A stretch of DNA of 64,000 nucleotides, taken from contig CAZCCV010000008.1 of the NCBI GenBank assembly GCA_964497515.1, positions 15,151 through 79,150 on the forward strand, read 5' to 3'. Both the position numbers and the translations under genes were made by a program. Shown piece after piece: positions 60,260 through 64,000 of the stretch (the first letter of the stretch is position 1; each line of letters starts with the position of its first letter). Under the pieces are notes generated by a model that was given only the letters and a program-made list of their open reading frames with translations, made no database searches and was not told where the DNA came from. This stretch comes from CAZCCV01 sp964497515 (GTDB taxonomy: Bacteria > Armatimonadota > UBA5829 > DTLH01).

Positions 60260-61444
60260 TTATCTTGAGTGGCGTTTCAGAGCCAAGACAGCCATATCAT
60301 CAAGCAACCTGCCTTTGGCGTGCCTGGTTGCGTGATCCCTCAGGTATTCTGCGATCATTCCGGCCGACGATTCGCATATCTGGTTGACTGTCTCTATTAC
60401 TCTCTCTTCACCAAACACATCGCTACCATCGCGGGCTTCGCTCACTCCGTCGGTGTAACACACCAATGCTTCGCGTGGACCGAGTTCCAATTCTATTTCT
60501 GCGTATTCGTATTCTGCATCGATTCCAAGCGGTAGCCCTGTCAGTTCCAGACGGTGCGATTCCGGTGTGCAGACTATCGGAGGGGGGCCTCCAGCATTTA
60601 TCAGCCTCAACCTGCCGGTTGGTTCGTATATACCAGCCAGAGCTGTTACGAACTGCATATCTTGGAGCTCATCGACAAGCACAGCATTCAGCCTGGACAT
60701 TGCATTTCCGAGGTCTGGGTTGTCCTTTATGAATCCTCGAAACTGGCTTCTGATCGTGGCCGATTCAGCGGCAGCATCGAGACCGTGACCTGATAGATCA
60801 CCAATCACAAATGCAGCTCTTTTGTCACCAAGGCGGAAGACGTCAAGAAAATCTCCACCTAGTCTCGCTCGGTCGGTTGCTGAAGAGTAGACGTGGCCTA
60901 TTTCGATGTCGCTAATTTTCTTTGGCGGCGTAGGCATCAGAGCTTCTTGCACAACCTGGCTGATTTTCTCCTCTGCCAGAAGTTGTTTGCGCAGGTGCTG
61001 GAAGTACGATGTAGCCAGAGCAGCTATGCCGAGGTGCAGGAACTCATCCACTGTTATAAGCCATTCCAACAGCCGCGCGGAGCCCGATTCCAGAAGGATT
61101 GGCATATAGCTTTCTTCTAGGAAATGCAGACTGATAATCAGAGCTTCGTAGGGGAATTCTTCTTTGGCAAGTTCGGTTCCGGCATCTTCCAAGTCGGCAA
61201 TACAGTTTTCGAGCTCACCTGTCTTCATCCCCTTCAGGATGCATTCCAAGAGCCTTGTAAATAGCAGCTTTAGTTTTGGTTTTTCGATACCGTGGGGCGG
61301 CCACGCGTGGAGTTGTAGATAAATCCACTTGCGGACGATTTCTTCCCCACGTGGCGCAAGAAGATCAGCAACCTCTTGAAGATAGAGCTTACTTTCATCA
61401 GAAAATTTTACGACTCTGAATCCAGCGACGCGTTGTTTGTCCAT
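60260..61444 (-). CDS. RsbU/SpoIIE-type PP2C serine phosphatase
   Basis: 394 residues. The N-terminal 160 residues are helical and resemble the RsbU/RsbR sensor-like region, not a named domain. From about 185 the SpoIIE-type PP2C fold: GGDFLDVFRL and VIGDLSGHGLDAAAESA provide the metal aspartates, then LINAGGPPPIV, VCYTDGVSEARD and LDDMAVLALKR. Such enzymes dephosphorylate anti-anti-sigma factors. No RsbV or RsbW gene is nearby. It lies downstream of the MBL and dsbD genes on the same strand. Confidence 0.9.
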   Translation of the reverse strand: MDKQRVAGFRVVKFSDESKLYLQEVADLLAPRGEEIVRKWIYLQLHAWPPHGIEKPKLKLLFTRLLECILKGMKTGELENCIADLEDAGTELAKEEFPYEALIISLHFLEESYMPILLESGSARLLEWLITVDEFLHLGIAALATSYFQHLRKQLLAEEKISQVVQEALMPTPPKKISDIEIGHVYSSATDRARLGGDFLDVFRLGDKRAAFVIGDLSGHGLDAAAESATIRSQFRGFIKDNPDLGNAMSRLNAVLVDELQDMQFVTALAGIYEPTGRLRLINAGGPPPIVCTPESHRLELTGLPLGIDAEYEYAEIELELGPREALVCYTDGVSEARDGSDVFGEERVIETVNQICESSAGMIAEYLRDHATRHAKGRLLDDMAVLALKRHSR

Positions 61445-61461
61445 TTCGAGTTCTCTTTTTC

Positions 61462-62040
61462 TTATTTCTGATTTCGAAACGCATTCCCGTGGCCGGGGAT
61501 GATTACATCCGCGAGCGACAGAATCATCTCTCTGTTCTTCTGTTGCTCTTCTGGAAATTGGCTCATCTTCTGCCAGATTCCTTCGTCGAATTCACTTTCA
61601 AACAAATCGCCAACAACTGCGGTCACGATGCCACCCGAACGAACCAGCACACTTACATCCTCCGTTGTGTGCCCTGGTGTGGCGACAATCTGCACCTGCT
61701 CGTCAATTGCAAATGGAGCCGCAGCAAAGTCGTGTGTCCGGTACATATCCCCCTTGCTGATATCATTGCCGAAAACCATGGTTGCTTCTGGAAACAGATT
61801 GTTGTTCCCTGTATGATCCGAGTGGCCGTGTGTACACACAACATAGGCGACATCCTCCGGCCTAATTCTATACTTATGCAGCGAATCCAGTATCGCCTGC
61901 TTGTCCTGTGGCCCTCCAGTATCGACCACTATGTTATTGGCTCCGGCTATGAGTGTGACAGTTCCGTCTGCTCTAAACGTGGTGTCACTCAACGGTCGCA
62001 CATAGCCAGGGCTCAGCACATTCACTCTGTAGTCAGCCAT
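61462..62040 (-). CDS. Small metallo-beta-lactamase-fold hydrolase (MBLAC1-like)
   Basis: 192 residues. Metal motif CTHGHSDHTGNN, second ligand His in TPGHTTEDVSV, Asp in VGDLFES and His in IIPGHGNAF. The compact size and N-terminal LSPGYVR resemble MBLAC1-like hydrolases; glyoxalase II-like activity cannot be excluded. It is 17 bases from rsbU and 43 bases after dsbD, so probably co-transcribed with both. Confidence 0.88.
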   Translation of the reverse strand: MADYRVNVLSPGYVRPLSDTTFRADGTVTLIAGANNIVVDTGGPQDKQAILDSLHKYRIRPEDVAYVVCTHGHSDHTGNNNLFPEATMVFGNDISKGDMYRTHDFAAAPFAIDEQVQIVATPGHTTEDVSVLVRSGGIVTAVVGDLFESEFDEGIWQKMSQFPEEQQKNREMILSLADVIIPGHGNAFRNQK

Positions 62041-62083
62041 ATACTATAGGATAACCTGTCTGGTTGTTATGCAATCCGTGCGA

Positions 62084-63853
62084 TTATTCGATAGAACGCA
62101 TCACTTCGAGAAGCTCTTTCGGTTTGGCAAACCCAACAACCCTGTTCTCAGTCGATTCTTTGCCCTTACTATCGAGGAACACTATTGTCGGAAGCCCTTT
62201 GATGTTGTATTCTCGTTCCCGAGCTTTCGCTTCTGACGAGTCTCCACGTGTCTGGTCTGCCTTAAGCACCACAAATCGATCGGCTTCTTCTTTTACAGTC
62301 TTGTCGGTAAAGGTATGGAGATCCAGCTTTTTACATGCCGCGCACCACTCGGCGCTGAAGTCAATCATCACTGGTTTTCCATCAGCCTTCGCCTGTGCAA
62401 CCGCATCGGCGGAGTATGGCGCAAAGTCCATAGGTTCTCCCGCCTCCGACGGGGCAAGCGCTGGCCAAGCCAGAACAACACCGAGAACAAAGATAGCAAG
62501 TCCTACGATGCTGCTACCAATCTTCAATCCACGCTGAGCGCGAAGCGACTTTTCGAAGAACCCAAGATAAATGCCAGAAGCGGCCACGAATACCGGCAGA
62601 ATTAGATCGGCCACTCTCTCGGGAAGGCTCTGGCTGATAATAGGCATTACATAGTAGATTGCGGCCCCGATGAGCAGCAGACCAAACACCTTTTTCACTG
62701 CAGCCATCCACATTCCGGCTTTAGGAAGTCTACTTATCGATCCGGAAAAAGTAGCGAGCACAAATATCGGCATTCCCAGCCCGATTGCCAGGCAGAAGAA
62801 CGATGCAAACCCGAAGAGTGGGCTTCCAATTTTGCCAACATACACGAGGAGGGCGACAGTCATCGGTCCCACACACGGGGCGGCAACGATTCCAAAAAGC
62901 AGCCCCATCAAAAATGCACCTATAGGCCCGCTCTTGCCCTGTGATTTTGCAGCTATTCCGGCGGGCACAGCGAATTCGTACAATCCAAACATACTGAGCG
63001 CCAATAGAACCAGCACCGCCGCAATTCCCACCGACACCCACTGGCTCTGCAAAGCTGCTCCAAAGAGATTTCCAGTAAGCGCAGCAACCACACCAAGTGT
63101 AGAGTACGTAAGCGCCATTCCGAATACATAGAGTGCAGCCAACAGAAGCACTTGCTTCGTCTTCTTTCCGGACTGCATTCCAAAGTATCCCACAGTGATG
63201 GGTATCATCGGATACACACAGGGAGTCAAGCTAAGGCCGAGTCCAAGCAGGAATACAGCGAGGAATCCCTTCAGTGCACTACCCCCAAAGAGCGAACCCA
63301 TCGCGCCGTCATCTTCCTCTGTCGCACCGAATACATCTGAGTTCGCCCCAGTTACGCTGGCTCCTTCTTTGACTATTTCTATGTCGAGGGACAGTGGCAA
63401 ATCGACCGGCCTGAAGCACTGCGTATCATTGCAACCTTGGTAGTTGAAAACAGCAGAAATCGTTCGTGAACCGGGTTCTGCCGAAGAGTTCACTCGTCCG
63501 TTTACGAATATAGTCACTTTGCCATCGTAAACAGGGATGGGTTCTTCAGGGGCAAACCCAAAAGCTTTCCGTTCTTCTTTTGGATACTGAGGCGGGTCAA
63601 GCGTAATGCCATCAATTGGTTTGAGAGTCAAGCTCGACGGCCACAACGCCTCATCAACAGAAGCTCCAATATGATAATCAAGCGCAATTTCAAGAACAAC
63701 TGCAAGCTCAAACTCCGATCCAGCCCGCACGGCATTCGTCGAAAGCAGCATTTTGCCCGATACAATCTCTTCTACATCATCTGCTACTACCGACCCCGCG
63801 CAAATGAGCAGAGCCAACACAACAATTAGTAGTCTATAAATATCTCTAGCCAA
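62084..63853 (-). CDS. dsbD: DsbD, thiol:disulfide interchange protein
   Basis: 589 residues from TTG 63853, chosen because AGGAGGT lies 8 bases upstream and a signal peptide follows (RLLIVVLALLICAG). Order: periplasmic alpha domain with the redox pair C..C in GCNDTQCF, eight-helix CcdA-like membrane domain with TPCVYP and APCVGP, and a C-terminal thioredoxin domain with EWCAACKK and LPTIVFLD. It carries electrons from cytoplasmic thioredoxin to periplasmic proteins, supporting a diderm envelope. Confidence 0.94.
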   Translation of the reverse strand: MARDIYRLLIVVLALLICAGSVVADDVEEIVSGKMLLSTNAVRAGSEFELAVVLEIALDYHIGASVDEALWPSSLTLKPIDGITLDPPQYPKEERKAFGFAPEEPIPVYDGKVTIFVNGRVNSSAEPGSRTISAVFNYQGCNDTQCFRPVDLPLSLDIEIVKEGASVTGANSDVFGATEEDDGAMGSLFGGSALKGFLAVFLLGLGLSLTPCVYPMIPITVGYFGMQSGKKTKQVLLLAALYVFGMALTYSTLGVVAALTGNLFGAALQSQWVSVGIAAVLVLLALSMFGLYEFAVPAGIAAKSQGKSGPIGAFLMGLLFGIVAAPCVGPMTVALLVYVGKIGSPLFGFASFFCLAIGLGMPIFVLATFSGSISRLPKAGMWMAAVKKVFGLLLIGAAIYYVMPIISQSLPERVADLILPVFVAASGIYLGFFEKSLRAQRGLKIGSSIVGLAIFVLGVVLAWPALAPSEAGEPMDFAPYSADAVAQAKADGKPVMIDFSAEWCAACKKLDLHTFTDKTVKEEADRFVVLKADQTRGDSSEAKAREREYNIKGLPTIVFLDSKGKESTENRVVGFAKPKELLEVMRSIE

Positions 63854-63899
63854 GGATTCTACCTCCTGAAGCAGCAAACGTCTGAATATCTTACTCAAC

Positions 63900-63905
63900 A
63901 TTATA
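63900..63905 (-). promoter_or_regulatory. Extended -10 promoter of dsbD
   Basis: Minus strand TGATATAAT: perfect TATAAT with the TGn extension; no good -35. Start near 63893, about 40 bases before the TTG. Confidence 0.55.
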
Positions 63906-63937
63906 TCACGGAAAGGCCAAATGAAACCCTCTGTGCC

Positions 63938-63966
63938 TTGACACTCTTAGTGTACTATGTGAGTGT
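63938..63966 (+). promoter_or_regulatory. Possible promoter/dyad at the right edge
   Basis: TTGACA (63938-63943) overlaps ACACTC (63941-63946), which is mirrored by GAGTGT (63961-63966). No clear -10. A GGGAG followed 9 bases later by TTG at 63997 could be the start of a gene that lies outside the window. Confidence 0.3.
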
Positions 63967-64000
63967 GTAGATTTAGAAAAGGGAGTATCCTTACAGTTGC

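Overview
The window looks like a chromosomal segment of a Gram-negative-type (diderm) bacterium outside the Proteobacteria, most like an Armatimonadota member. That assignment is an inference. It rests on a pseudopilin whose N-terminus resembles the many pseudopilins of that phylum, an LptD/OstA-like outer-membrane protein, DsbD, an HspR-type heat-shock operon, frequent TTG and GTG starts with strong AGGAGG ribosome sites, and secreted giants with FlgD-like C-terminal domains. There are no insertion sequences, CRISPR arrays, phage genes or rRNA genes.

Layout. (1) 1-6967: end of a dcw cluster, murF'-mraY-murD-ftsW-murG-murC, tightly packed, with a 107-base ftsW/murG overlap; murB, ftsQ, ftsA and ftsZ do not follow. 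(2) 7064-10129: a TIM-barrel sugar isomerase/epimerase, argC and argJ. (3) 10171-15988: tRNA-Leu(CAA) facing polA, then rpsA with its own promoter and a structured leader, a perfect terminator, and coaE. (4) 16194-36598: a 20-kb cell-envelope and secretome block: CsgG-like protein, subtilase, a 905-residue secreted protein, a 3106-residue secreted giant, a small CsgG-like protein and a Big_1/OstA outer-membrane protein. Three of these share a GWN...PW.G.W module. (5) 36808-46925: MATE exporter; a c-di-AMP (ydaO/yuaA) riboswitch in front of an opine-dehydrogenase-like gene and a B12-binding protein; OFA-type MFS carrier; secreted GH2 glycosidase; a secreted OB-fold protein; a pseudopilin.

(6) 46986-54826: an eleven-gene minus-strand operon with three NifX/NafY/MTH1175-type proteins, two MinD-type ATPases carrying ferredoxin inserts, an Mrp ATPase, a DUF5320 peptide, a methyltransferase, a metallo-beta-lactamase-fold enzyme, a thioesterase and a NifU-DUF364 fusion. 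A divergent PadR regulator and two near-palindromic 19-bp sites lie at its promoter. It resembles the Desulfovibrio orange-protein (ORP) system, enlarged and regulated differently. (7) 54833-56120: tRNA-Gln(UUG), 3-methyladenine glycosylase and a degenerate HD-domain protein. (8) 56241-60199: heat-shock operon dnaK-hsp20-cbpA-hspR with a HAIR-like site over the dnaK promoter and no grpE. (9) 60260-63905: a PP2C/RsbU phosphatase, an MBL hydrolase and DsbD.

The strongest candidates for something undescribed are the PadR-controlled ORP-like cofactor operon, the c-di-AMP-riboswitch opine-dehydrogenase/B12 operon, and the 20-kb surface-protein block with its shared C-terminal modules.
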